NCBI GenBank assembly: GCA_003447595.1
Contig: DLYT01000062.1
Coordinates: 8,919-23,484 of the forward strand
Reading direction: 5' to 3'
DNA: 14,566 bases
Origin: Porphyromonadaceae bacterium
Lineage (GTDB): Bacteria; Bacteroidota; Bacteroidia; Bacteroidales; CAMTPD01
The translations under genes and the position numbers were made by a program. Under the pieces are notes generated by a model. The model did not search any database. It saw only the letters and a program-made list of their open reading frames with translations, and had not been told where the DNA came from. Shown here piece by piece: positions 7,331 to 14,363 of this stretch (the first letter of the stretch is position 1; every line of letters begins with the position of its first letter).

Positions 7331-8818
7331 ATGAATCTGGTAGTTCGACAAAGCATTAAAGGTGCAGTTATAAATTACTTAGGAGCTTTTATCGGCTTTC
7401 TTTCAACATTCTTTATTATTACTAAATTTCTATCGAAAGAAGAGATTGGTTTGATTCGGGTTATGAACGAGGCTGCTCTGCTTTTGGCCGGATTCGCACA
7501 GTTGGGGGTAACGTCGAGTGCTTTGCGTTTCTTTCCGTATTTTAAAAACGAACAAAAGAAAAACAATGGGTTCTTCTTTTATTTAATGGCGATTCCTCTT
7601 GTGGGATGTGCCGTGTTTTTACCGTTGTTTGCCTTTCTGAGTGAGCCACTGAGTGCCTATTTCTCAAAGAATTCACAGCTTTTTGTCGACTATTATGACT
7701 GGGTTATTCCCTTGGCGTTTGCATTGGTTTACCTCGGAGTATTCGAAACGTATGCGTCAGCTCAGATGCGTATTGCAATTCCCAAGTTTATTCGTGAGGT
7801 ATTGATTCGTGTATTATTGATAGGTCTTTATCTATTATATGGCTTCGATGTGATTCATGTAACCGGATTGATTGTAGGAAATACGATCATATTCTTGTTT
7901 GCGATGTTGGCAAACTTGTACTATCTATCTCGAATCACTTCCGTTTCTTTAAAACACGATCCCGCATTCGTTTCTCCTTCTTTGCGCAACGATGCCCGCA
8001 ATTACACGTTGATCTTGATGATTGGTGCGATAGGCGGATCGATTGTGAGCAAGATCGATATTTTTATGATTAGCTCGCAAATGGGGTTAGATTATACAGC
8101 TGTATATACCATTGCATTCTTTATGGTGGCTACGATTGATATTCCGGCTCGATCTATCACTGCAATTTCTGCTCCCATGGCTGCAACGGCACTCAAGTCG
8201 GGCGACTTTGCCGAGGCCAATCGAATCTATCGCAATGTGGCTTTGCATCAATTTATTGCCGGGAGCTTTGTGTTTCTTTTCATCTGGATCAACATCAACA
8301 ATATATTCGATATCATTCCCAATGGAGATGGGTTTGAACAAGGTAAATGGGTTTTCTTCTTTCTTGGATTGTCTAAGTTGGTAGAGGTTTCATTGGCTTT
8401 CGGTACGAATCTGATTAGCTATTCTCGCTTTTATCACTGGGGACTTTATTTTGTATTCTTTATCTCGGCTGTAACGGTTGTTTCAAATTATTTGTTGATT
8501 CCTATTTACGGTATTACCGGAGCAGCCCTTGCAACAACGCTCACTTGCTTGATTAGTTATGGTTCGCAGCAATGGCTGGTATTTACCAAATTAAAGTCGA
8601 ATCCTTATTCAATACCTCTTTTCAAGCAGTTATTATTGGTAACTTGTTGTGTTGTTGCGAATATTTTTATTCCTTCATGGTCTAATCCATGGTTGGATGG
8701 CGTTGTACGAACAGGTCTCATTGCTGTCGTAGCTTTGCCGGCATTCTATTTTTTGCAAATTTCTAAAGATGCTAATCAATTAATATCAGGTAGTTTGAAA
8801 AAACTATTCCGTAAGTAA
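7331..8818 (+). CDS. Wzx-like polysaccharide flippase (MOP superfamily)
   Basis: A 495-residue polytopic inner-membrane protein, of normal length for O-antigen/capsule flippases that move undecaprenyl-linked repeat units from the cytoplasmic to the periplasmic face. The sequence is almost wholly hydrophobic segments, roughly 12-14 by eye, separated by short charged loops. The amino end (IKGAVINYLGAFIGF, then FLSKEEIGLIRV) and the charged SKIDIFMIS segment in mid-protein are typical of the polysaccharide-synthesis family within the MOP superfamily. The C-terminal half has the usual YGITGAALATTLTCLISY motif. Flippases diverge with their substrate, so sequence does not name the sugar. It sits between ugd and the first glycosyltransferase with 9 bp gaps on each side, consistent with one operon and translational coupling. 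Its presence implies a Wzx/Wzy-type pathway, though no polymerase is seen here. Confidence 0.9.
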   Translation: MNLVVRQSIKGAVINYLGAFIGFLSTFFIITKFLSKEEIGLIRVMNEAALLLAGFAQLGVTSSALRFFPYFKNEQKKNNGFFFYLMAIPLVGCAVFLPLFAFLSEPLSAYFSKNSQLFVDYYDWVIPLAFALVYLGVFETYASAQMRIAIPKFIREVLIRVLLIGLYLLYGFDVIHVTGLIVGNTIIFLFAMLANLYYLSRITSVSLKHDPAFVSPSLRNDARNYTLILMIGAIGGSIVSKIDIFMISSQMGLDYTAVYTIAFFMVATIDIPARSITAISAPMAATALKSGDFAEANRIYRNVALHQFIAGSFVFLFIWININNIFDIIPNGDGFEQGKWVFFFLGLSKLVEVSLAFGTNLISYSRFYHWGLYFVFFISAVTVVSNYLLIPIYGITGAALATTLTCLISYGSQQWLVFTKLKSNPYSIPLFKQLLLVTCCVVANIFIPSWSNPWLDGVVRTGLIAVVALPAFYFLQISKDANQLISGSLKKLFRK

Positions 8819-8827
8819 ATACAATTT

Positions 8828-9736
8828 ATGTGCTCAGTTCAGGTTTCGATTCTGATTGTTAACTACAAAACAGAAGAATTGGTTTGCGAGTGTATCTCTT
8901 CAATACAAACCCTTACTCAATCTGTTTCTTATGAGATTATTGTGATCGACAATAACTCAGGAGATTCACTTGACTGCATTCGAAAAGCATATCCGGAGGT
9001 TCAAGTCATTGCTTTGCCGGAAAATGTTGGTTTCGGAGCGGCAAACAACATCGCTTATGAGGCATCACAAGGAGAAGTAATTTTCTTTCTAAATCCGGAT
9101 ACCATATTGAAAAACAATGCAGTGTTTTATCTGTACGAAACTTTGATGTCGAATCCTAATATTGGCGTTTGTGGGGCCAATTTGTATACGTTAGATCACA
9201 AAGCGAATGTTTCTTTTTTGCCGTTTCCTCACTTCAAGAGCGAAGTGAAGCAGTTGTTGGGATTGGAGAAGGAGCTAGAGATGGATGCATACTATAACTT
9301 TTCGGGCCAGTCAAAGATCATAGATGGCTTTATATCCGGCGCAGATATGATGGTAAGAAGAGATGTTTTGCAAAAATGCGGTGCATTCGATACTGACTTC
9401 TTTATGTATTATGAAGATTGTGAATTGAGTTTCAGGATAAAGAAGAATGGGTATGAAATTATGTCTGTTCCTGCGGCAAAGATTGTCCATTTACAAGGAA
9501 TGTCTTGTGAGGCAAAAGGAGAGGAGATGAAGTTGAACTCTTTCTTGATGTTGTTGCGTAGTAGGTATCTTTACCTCCTTAAGACCGAGGGGAAAATAAA
9601 TGCTTCTATTTGGTATATCCTTTATTCTTTGAAGTGTTTTACTGCAAAAACGATCTTCGCATTCTTGAACAACGATAAGAAGAAGCATTATTGGAAGAGT
9701 GTGGCAGAAGAATTGAAAATGATAAAACATGGGTGA
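8828..9736 (+). CDS. Family 2 glycosyltransferase, rhamnosyltransferase-like (WbbL type)
   Basis: A 302-residue GT-A enzyme that probably adds one sugar from a nucleotide donor to the growing lipid-linked oligosaccharide at the cytoplasmic membrane face. The opening VSILIVNYKTEELV, then IVIDNNSGD and LPENVGFGAANN, are typical of the WbbL/rhamnosyltransferase branch of GT2. The metal-binding DxD equivalent is NPD at residues 89-91. The acceptor side has GADMMVRRDVLQ and YYEDCELSFR, with Glu196-Asp197 as the likely catalytic base region. A hydrophobic patch near residues 260-280 may help peripheral membrane contact. The donor could be dTDP-rhamnose or another sugar; no rhamnose-synthesis genes are in this window. 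Its stop overlaps the start of the next gene by 8 bp (ATGGGTGA), suggesting translational coupling. Confidence 0.9.
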   Translation: MCSVQVSILIVNYKTEELVCECISSIQTLTQSVSYEIIVIDNNSGDSLDCIRKAYPEVQVIALPENVGFGAANNIAYEASQGEVIFFLNPDTILKNNAVFYLYETLMSNPNIGVCGANLYTLDHKANVSFLPFPHFKSEVKQLLGLEKELEMDAYYNFSGQSKIIDGFISGADMMVRRDVLQKCGAFDTDFFMYYEDCELSFRIKKNGYEIMSVPAAKIVHLQGMSCEAKGEEMKLNSFLMLLRSRYLYLLKTEGKINASIWYILYSLKCFTAKTIFAFLNNDKKKHYWKSVAEELKMIKHG

Positions 9737-10532
9737 TATGAAACAGTCGATTCAATGGTTTGTAAAAGGTGTAGGGAAGCAGATTGATAAGGTTTACTTT
9801 ACGTTGAAACCTTATTATACCTGGGTCTTGAATAAAAGGTTTACTGTACAGACTCCGGATCCTAAACGAATTCCGATTATTATAAACAACCGTAATCGAT
9901 ATACCTTTCTACTGCAATTGATAGAGGCGTTGGAGTTGCGAGGGTATACCAACATTCATATTCTAGATAACGATTCTGATTATCCACCTTTGCTCGAATA
10001 TTATGCAAGTACAAAGCATTCTGTCCATTTTTTGCATGCAAACTTAGGACATATTGCTCTTTGGAGAAGTGGACTAATCAAGCAATTCGAATCAAACTAC
10101 TTTGTTTATACCGATCCGGATGTGGTACCGATTGATGCTTGTCCCGACAACTTCATGGAACTGTTTCTTGAGGTGATGCACAAATATCCATTGGTGGAGA
10201 AGGTAGGCTTTGGTTTAGCCATTGATGATTTGCCCGATTGTTTTGACAAGAAAGGGGAGGTGATTCAATGGGAACAACAGTTTTGGACGAATCCTATTTC
10301 AGAGAATCCACCCCTTTTTCGCGCTGCCATTGATACAACTTTTGCCCTTTATCGCCCGTGGTATAAATTGGGTGGATGGCTAAAATCGCCTAATATCCGA
10401 GCCGGTTATCCTTATGTGGCTTCTCACAAACCTTGGTATAACGATTCCAATCATCTATCCGAAGAAGAGCTTTACTACATCGAGCATTGTCAAACGATTT
10501 CACATTGGATTGCCGACTCTTACAAAAAATAG
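9729..10532 (+). CDS. Atypical GT-A-like glycosyltransferase
   Basis: A 267-residue protein with weak but recognisable GT-A character. After a basic, possibly membrane-associated leader (about 1-45), it reads IPIIINNRNRYTFLLQLI and then IHILDNDSDYPPL, like the nucleotide-binding start of a GT2-type fold. A DxD candidate, DPD, lies at residues 129-131 within YFVYTDPDVVP. The C-terminal half (FRAAIDTTFALYRP, then HKPWYNDSN) does not match the classical GT2 acceptor motifs I know, so I would not assign a CAZy family. The start at 9729 overlaps the previous stop; an in-frame ATG at 9738 just after that stop is equally possible. The stop is one base from the stop of the opposite-strand gene. The position inside the cluster supports a sugar-transfer role; donor and acceptor are unknown. 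Confidence 0.75.
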   Translation: MGDMKQSIQWFVKGVGKQIDKVYFTLKPYYTWVLNKRFTVQTPDPKRIPIIINNRNRYTFLLQLIEALELRGYTNIHILDNDSDYPPLLEYYASTKHSVHFLHANLGHIALWRSGLIKQFESNYFVYTDPDVVPIDACPDNFMELFLEVMHKYPLVEKVGFGLAIDDLPDCFDKKGEVIQWEQQFWTNPISENPPLFRAAIDTTFALYRPWYKLGGWLKSPNIRAGYPYVASHKPWYNDSNHLSEEELYYIEHCQTISHWIADSYKK

Positions 10533-10533
10533 A

Positions 10534-11481
10534 TTACGAGAGAAGTTTCCGTTTATAGCGAAGTAGGCGGTTAAAGATTCCTGCTCGTTTCAGATAGAGC
10601 TTTAGGTAAAAATAAAGTTTAGATTTACCTTCCATGATATAGGAGTGCATATAAGTCAGTTCCTCTTTCCGATCGGGCTTGATCTGATCGTTGTATTTTA
10701 AAGGCATAATCGGATAGGTTTGCATATTTGCATACGGTGAATTTTCGTCGACGGTATTTAATGCGCCAACACCGAAGCCTATGTTTGCAACCAAGTTTTG
10801 GTTCGGAATGATCGAATACATCCCATTGTACCAAAGGGCAAACGTTAATGCATAGTCCCAAGTCTGCAAGTCGTTTTTTTGTAGCTGGTGAAAGATTGTT
10901 TTCCAATAATCAACTTCTACATGCGTATTAAAGTACGATTTTAAAACAGGGGTTAGTTTTTCTTCTGTGTACGCTTTCATCGATAGATCGTAAAGATCAA
11001 TTGTGCGTTTCCAGGTAGCCCATCCCCAGATGTGCGCATAGGCCGAATAGTGATAACTATGATCGGCGATTGGCTTAGAGAAGAGATTCGTTCCTGAGAT
11101 AACGCCAATTCGTGGATTATTTTCGTATCGTAACAATAAATCTTTACAGTAATAATAGAAATCGGGATGTGGAACGCAATCATGTTCAAGAATAATTCCC
11201 ATCTTTACTTCGCTAAAAAACCATTTAATAAATTTATATGGAGCTTTGGCCGGTCCAAGATTTTCTGTAAGAAAAAGTGTTTTTACTTCACACTTCCAAT
11301 CAACCAGAGATGCGATTGACCGTGCAGCATTACAATCTGCTGCTTCGTTTTCTTTATTTGGCCTAGGTCCGTCTGCTGCTATATATAGTTGCTTAGGTTG
11401 AATGGCTTTAATTGAATTGAAAACTTCCATTGCGGTATCAATTCGATTGAAAACAATAAGTAAAACGGGTATTTCAAACAT
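10534..11481 (-). CDS. Glycosyltransferase-like (nucleotide-diphospho-sugar transferase, HlpA-like)
   Basis: A 315-residue protein resembling the GT-A-fold group often labelled hemolytic protein HlpA-like or nucleotide-diphospho-sugar transferase. The first strand reads IPVLLIVFNRIDTAMEVF, followed by YIAADGPR at residues 33-40 and the segment LFLTENLGPAKAPY. The metal-binding position is ILEHDC at 97-102, an ExDC form that I associate with this group in place of DxD. The motif IWGWATWKR at 151-159 is characteristic. A basic tail (KRAGIFNRLLRYKRK) may contact the membrane. Many homologues sit in surface-polysaccharide loci, supporting a sugar-transfer role; the hemolysin label is probably misleading. 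It alone in this part of the window runs on the minus strand and has its own promoter match upstream. Its stop is one base from that of the facing glycosyltransferase gene. Confidence 0.8.
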   Translation of the reverse strand: MFEIPVLLIVFNRIDTAMEVFNSIKAIQPKQLYIAADGPRPNKENEAADCNAARSIASLVDWKCEVKTLFLTENLGPAKAPYKFIKWFFSEVKMGIILEHDCVPHPDFYYYCKDLLLRYENNPRIGVISGTNLFSKPIADHSYHYSAYAHIWGWATWKRTIDLYDLSMKAYTEEKLTPVLKSYFNTHVEVDYWKTIFHQLQKNDLQTWDYALTFALWYNGMYSIIPNQNLVANIGFGVGALNTVDENSPYANMQTYPIMPLKYNDQIKPDRKEELTYMHSYIMEGKSKLYFYLKLYLKRAGIFNRLLRYKRKLLS

Positions 11482-11502
11482 ATTTATTTCGATTGCTTAG
11501 CG

Positions 11503-11532
11503 CAAAGTTAGCGAGATCGCTTTATTTCACAA
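11503..11532 (-). promoter_or_regulatory. Bacteroidota-type promoter for the minus-strand glycosyltransferase
   Basis: On the minus strand, TTG (bases 11532-11530) is followed after 19 bp by TAACTTTG (11510-11503), a perfect TAnnTTTG. The ATG at 11481 lies 21 bases beyond the -7 element. A direct repeat of CGCTAA overlaps the -7 element and its downstream edge (plus-strand TTAGCG at 11497-11502 and 11508-11513, 11 bp apart), and an inverted repeat GCGA-GA-TCGC fills 11511-11520. Either might be an operator, but both are short. Confidence 0.65.
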
Positions 11533-11550
11533 CAATTGCTTCATATAGAA

Positions 11551-11580
11551 TTGAAGAGTTTTAACCACGATTTATGTTGT
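11551..11580 (+). promoter_or_regulatory. Weak promoter candidate for the GT4 gene
   Basis: TTG at 11551-11553 is separated by 19 bp from TATGTTGT (11573-11580), an imperfect match to TAnnTTTG. It would start transcription only a few bases before the ATG at 11588, giving a nearly leaderless message. Because an opposite-strand gene separates this gene from the upstream operon, some promoter is expected in the 106 bp gap, but this candidate is not strong. Confidence 0.3.
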
Positions 11581-11587
11581 TAATGAC

Positions 11588-12835
11588 ATGAAAATCCTTT
11601 TAATAAACACATCTGACCGAAATGGTGGTGCTGCCGTTGCTGCAAATCGCCTTCTTCAAGCATTAGTTTCACATGGCATAGAGGCACAATTACTTGTGCG
11701 CGATAAAATAACCAACGATGAGAATGTTGTAACCATCAATCGTTCGCGGTTTGATCGTTTTCGCAATTATGTGCGTTTTGTAGCGGAGAGATTGGCGATC
11801 TTTATAAATAATGGTTTTTCAAAGCGTAATTTATTTCAAGTCTCAACGGCAAATACGGGAGTAGATATAACAAAGCATCCGGCTTTTATCGAAGCTGATA
11901 TCATTCATCTGCATTGGATCAATCAGGGGTTTCTTTCGTTGAATGATATTCATAGAATAGTTCTCTCGGGTAAACCGGTGGTATGGACCATGCACGATAT
12001 GTGGTGCTTTACCGGTATATGTCACTATGCGGGAGATTGTATTAATTTTGAGGAGCGTTGCGAGTCATGTCCTTTACATCAGGACTTTTTCTTTAAGATG
12101 GCTCTAGTCACTCAAGAAGCTAAAGCTCGCATAGGAAAGATTACGTACGTAGGTTGCAGTAAATGGATTGCAAATGAGGCATCAAAGAGTGCTCTTTTAT
12201 CCAAAAGGCAAATATTATCAATCCCCAACCCAATTGATACCTCTGTTTATGCTCCAACAGACAAAGTGGATGCAAGAAAGAAGTTGGGTCTTGATCCCAA
12301 TAAGCAATATATTCTTTTTGGTGCTGCAAAGATTACAGATCCACGTAAAGGTGCTACTTATTTAAAGATGGCCTTGGAAATTCTGTTATCGAAGTGTCCT
12401 GAAGTACTCAAGAATGTAGAGTTGTTGCTTTTGGGTGGCCGGAAATCAGATGTTGCCGCGTACTTTCCAATTCAAATTACAGATCTCGGCTATCAGAATA
12501 ACGAGGCACAAATTGCATTAATCTATAGTGCAGCCAGTATATTTGTAATACCTTCGCTTGAAGATAACTTGCCTAATACAATTATGGAGTCGTTGGCTTG
12601 CGGAACTCCATGCGTGGGTTTTGAGACAGGTGGTATTCCCGAGATGATAGATCATTTACAAACGGGTTATTTGGCAAGTTATATGTCTGCCGAAGATTTG
12701 GCCGAAGGGATTCTTTGGATCTTGAATCAGGGCGAAGAGATAGCGAATCGTTGTGTTGAGTTTGTAAATCGCAACTATACACAAGATATCGTTGCACAAC
12801 AATATAGAGAGTTGTATAATCGTATTTTGAAATAA
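11588..12835 (+). CDS. Family 4 glycosyltransferase (GT-B fold)
   Basis: A 415-residue retaining glycosyltransferase, probably extending the repeat unit on the cytoplasmic side of the inner membrane. The N-terminal domain begins MKILLINTSDRNGGAAVAAN, the glycine-rich acceptor loop of GT4. It continues with HLHWINQGFLSL and HDMWCFTGICHYAG, a known subfamily signature with five nearby cysteines (140, 145, 151, 158, 161). The C-terminal donor domain contains FGAAKITDPRKG, LLLGG and PSLEDNLPNTIMESLACGTP. In the place of the usual E-x7-E pair it has Asp326 and Glu334, as the EDNLPNT form does. GGIPEMI follows, typical of the nucleotide-sugar pocket. It is the first gene after the embedded minus-strand gene and is followed 5 bp later by a methyltransferase gene. 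Donor sugar is unknown. Confidence 0.92.
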   Translation: MKILLINTSDRNGGAAVAANRLLQALVSHGIEAQLLVRDKITNDENVVTINRSRFDRFRNYVRFVAERLAIFINNGFSKRNLFQVSTANTGVDITKHPAFIEADIIHLHWINQGFLSLNDIHRIVLSGKPVVWTMHDMWCFTGICHYAGDCINFEERCESCPLHQDFFFKMALVTQEAKARIGKITYVGCSKWIANEASKSALLSKRQILSIPNPIDTSVYAPTDKVDARKKLGLDPNKQYILFGAAKITDPRKGATYLKMALEILLSKCPEVLKNVELLLLGGRKSDVAAYFPIQITDLGYQNNEAQIALIYSAASIFVIPSLEDNLPNTIMESLACGTPCVGFETGGIPEMIDHLQTGYLASYMSAEDLAEGILWILNQGEEIANRCVEFVNRNYTQDIVAQQYRELYNRILK

Positions 12836-12840
12836 ACTGA

Positions 12841-13575
12841 ATGAAATCTTTGATCGATCGATTTAATCGATATTATTTACAGCAGCGTTTCTTTCCAAAT
12901 TGGTTGAGCTTGTTTATAAATCCGTTCTTTTTTATTCGCGTTGAATTAAAAAAAGCAGTTGAGCGTTTTGCTGTCGAACTCGATGGTAACTTGTTGGATT
13001 ATGGATGTGGCTCCAAGCCTTATCAAACTCTTTTTACAAAAGTAGGCTCATATGTGGGGGTTGATTTGGAGAATGAAGGGCATGATCACTCCACAGAAGA
13101 GATCGATTTCTTTTATGACGGAGTAACTCTTCCTTTTTCTGATGAAACATTCGATTCTTTGTTTTCAAGTGAAGTACTTGAACATGTTCCTGATATCGAC
13201 CAATCTCTTAAAGAGATCAGACGTGTGCTGAAGCCTCAAGGTAAGGTGTTGATTACAGTGCCTTTTGTTTGGACTGAGCATGAGTTGCCTTTCGATTTCC
13301 GACGTTTTACACAAGGTGGAATTGAAAAGATAATGTCTGATCATGGATTTGAGGTGTTGCGGTCTCAGAAAGTTGGCTCTTACGTGGGGGTGATCTTTCA
13401 GATGATCATGATGTACTTGCATACGTTATTATATACATCTAATAAGTATTTGAATTTAGTTATTAATGCGTTCTTCATAGCACCTGTTGCTATCGTGGGC
13501 ATATTCTTTAATTTAATTTTACCGAAGCGATACAATTGGTACTTTAATACCGTAATCTTAGCTTCTAAAAAATAA
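12841..13575 (+). CDS. Class I SAM-dependent methyltransferase with C-terminal membrane segments
   Basis: A 244-residue methyltransferase of the Methyltransf_11 type. SAM motif I LLDYGCG is at residues 51-57, the acidic residue binding the SAM ribose is Asp75 (YVGVDLE), and the post-II motif EVLEHVPD is at 111-118, followed by EIRRVLKPQGKVLITVPF. After the catalytic core two hydrophobic stretches occur, about residues 181-197 and 206-228, separated by a short polar loop. They could form a membrane hairpin holding the enzyme near lipid-linked sugar substrates. Similar proteins are frequent in Bacteroidota polysaccharide loci. It starts 5 bp after the GT4 stop and ends 7 bp before the next GT2, so it is part of the same operon. 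A sugar O-methylation or chain-capping role is inferred from context; the acceptor is not identifiable. Confidence 0.85.
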   Translation: MKSLIDRFNRYYLQQRFFPNWLSLFINPFFFIRVELKKAVERFAVELDGNLLDYGCGSKPYQTLFTKVGSYVGVDLENEGHDHSTEEIDFFYDGVTLPFSDETFDSLFSSEVLEHVPDIDQSLKEIRRVLKPQGKVLITVPFVWTEHELPFDFRRFTQGGIEKIMSDHGFEVLRSQKVGSYVGVIFQMIMMYLHTLLYTSNKYLNLVINAFFIAPVAIVGIFFNLILPKRYNWYFNTVILASKK

Positions 13576-13582
13576 ATGATTC

Positions 13583-14341
13583 ATGGCTAAACCGCTTTTT
13601 TCAATTATAACGATAACATACAATGCTGAAAAAGTATTGGAAGAAACCATGCGCAGTGTACTAATGCAAAGTTCATCTGACTACGAGTATATTATTATAG
13701 ATGGGGCTTCAAAGGATAAGACCGTTGATATAATCAAGCAATACAAAGACTCAATAACATACTGGGTTAGTGAGCCCGACAAGGGGCTTTACGATGCGAT
13801 GAACAAAGGTCTCAATGCTGCAAAAGGTGAATACGTTTGGTTTTTGAATGCCGGCGATACGTTATATTCTCTTGACCTTTTGCGCAATTTGGGTGATCGT
13901 ATATCAAAACTTCCTGCATCACCGGATGTGCTTTATGGGGATACGGCTTTGGTAGATGGTCAGGGTAAATTTGTATCGATGCGACGTCTTCGTCCTCCTC
14001 GTAAGCTGACTTGGAAGAGTTTTCGAATGGGGATGCTGGTTTGTCACCAGTCATTTGTAGCTAAGAGGTCAATCGCTCCTAATTATGATTTGTCTTATCG
14101 TTTCTCGTCAGATTTCGATTGGTGTATCAAGTGTCTCAAAGCGGCAAAAACCGTTTTCAATACCCATACTATTTTGACAAACTACTTGGATGAAGGTGTT
14201 ACAACGCAAAATATGAAAGCTTCCTTAAAAGAGCGCTTCGAGATTATGAAGAAGTTTTACGGTATAATTCCTACATATATCATTCATGGATGGTTTGCCA
14301 TCCGTTTCTTATTTGCAAAACACGTCAAAAAACAATTGTAG
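13583..14341 (+). CDS. Family 2 glycosyltransferase (WcaA-like)
   Basis: A 252-residue GT-A enzyme. It opens with FSIITITYNAEKVLEETM, followed by the nucleotide-binding segment YEYIIIDGASKDKT and the subfamily hallmark SEPDKGLYDAMNKG (residues 63-76). The metal-binding motif is NAGD at 89-92 in place of DxD. CHQSFVAKRS and DFDWCIKCLK are the acceptor-side motifs. This branch is common in O-antigen, colanic-acid-like and glycolipid loci, with glucosyl- or galactosyl-type donors reported for relatives; the donor here cannot be assigned. The C-terminal tail is short and basic with one weak hydrophobic stretch. It lies 7 bp after the methyltransferase stop and 22 bp before the next glycosyltransferase, within the same operon. 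Confidence 0.9.
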   Translation: MAKPLFSIITITYNAEKVLEETMRSVLMQSSSDYEYIIIDGASKDKTVDIIKQYKDSITYWVSEPDKGLYDAMNKGLNAAKGEYVWFLNAGDTLYSLDLLRNLGDRISKLPASPDVLYGDTALVDGQGKFVSMRRLRPPRKLTWKSFRMGMLVCHQSFVAKRSIAPNYDLSYRFSSDFDWCIKCLKAAKTVFNTHTILTNYLDEGVTTQNMKASLKERFEIMKKFYGIIPTYIIHGWFAIRFLFAKHVKKQL

Positions 14342-14363
14342 TACAGATTCGAAATTCTCTTAT

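Noticed and set aside
8112..8384. A 90-codon plus-strand frame inside the flippase gene
   Set aside because: It overlaps a well-supported membrane protein in another frame and has no independent start signal.
10534..11481. Calling this product a hemolysin
   Set aside because: The HlpA-like name is a historical label for this GT-A-fold group; there is no secretion signal or pore-forming feature, and the context is glycan synthesis.
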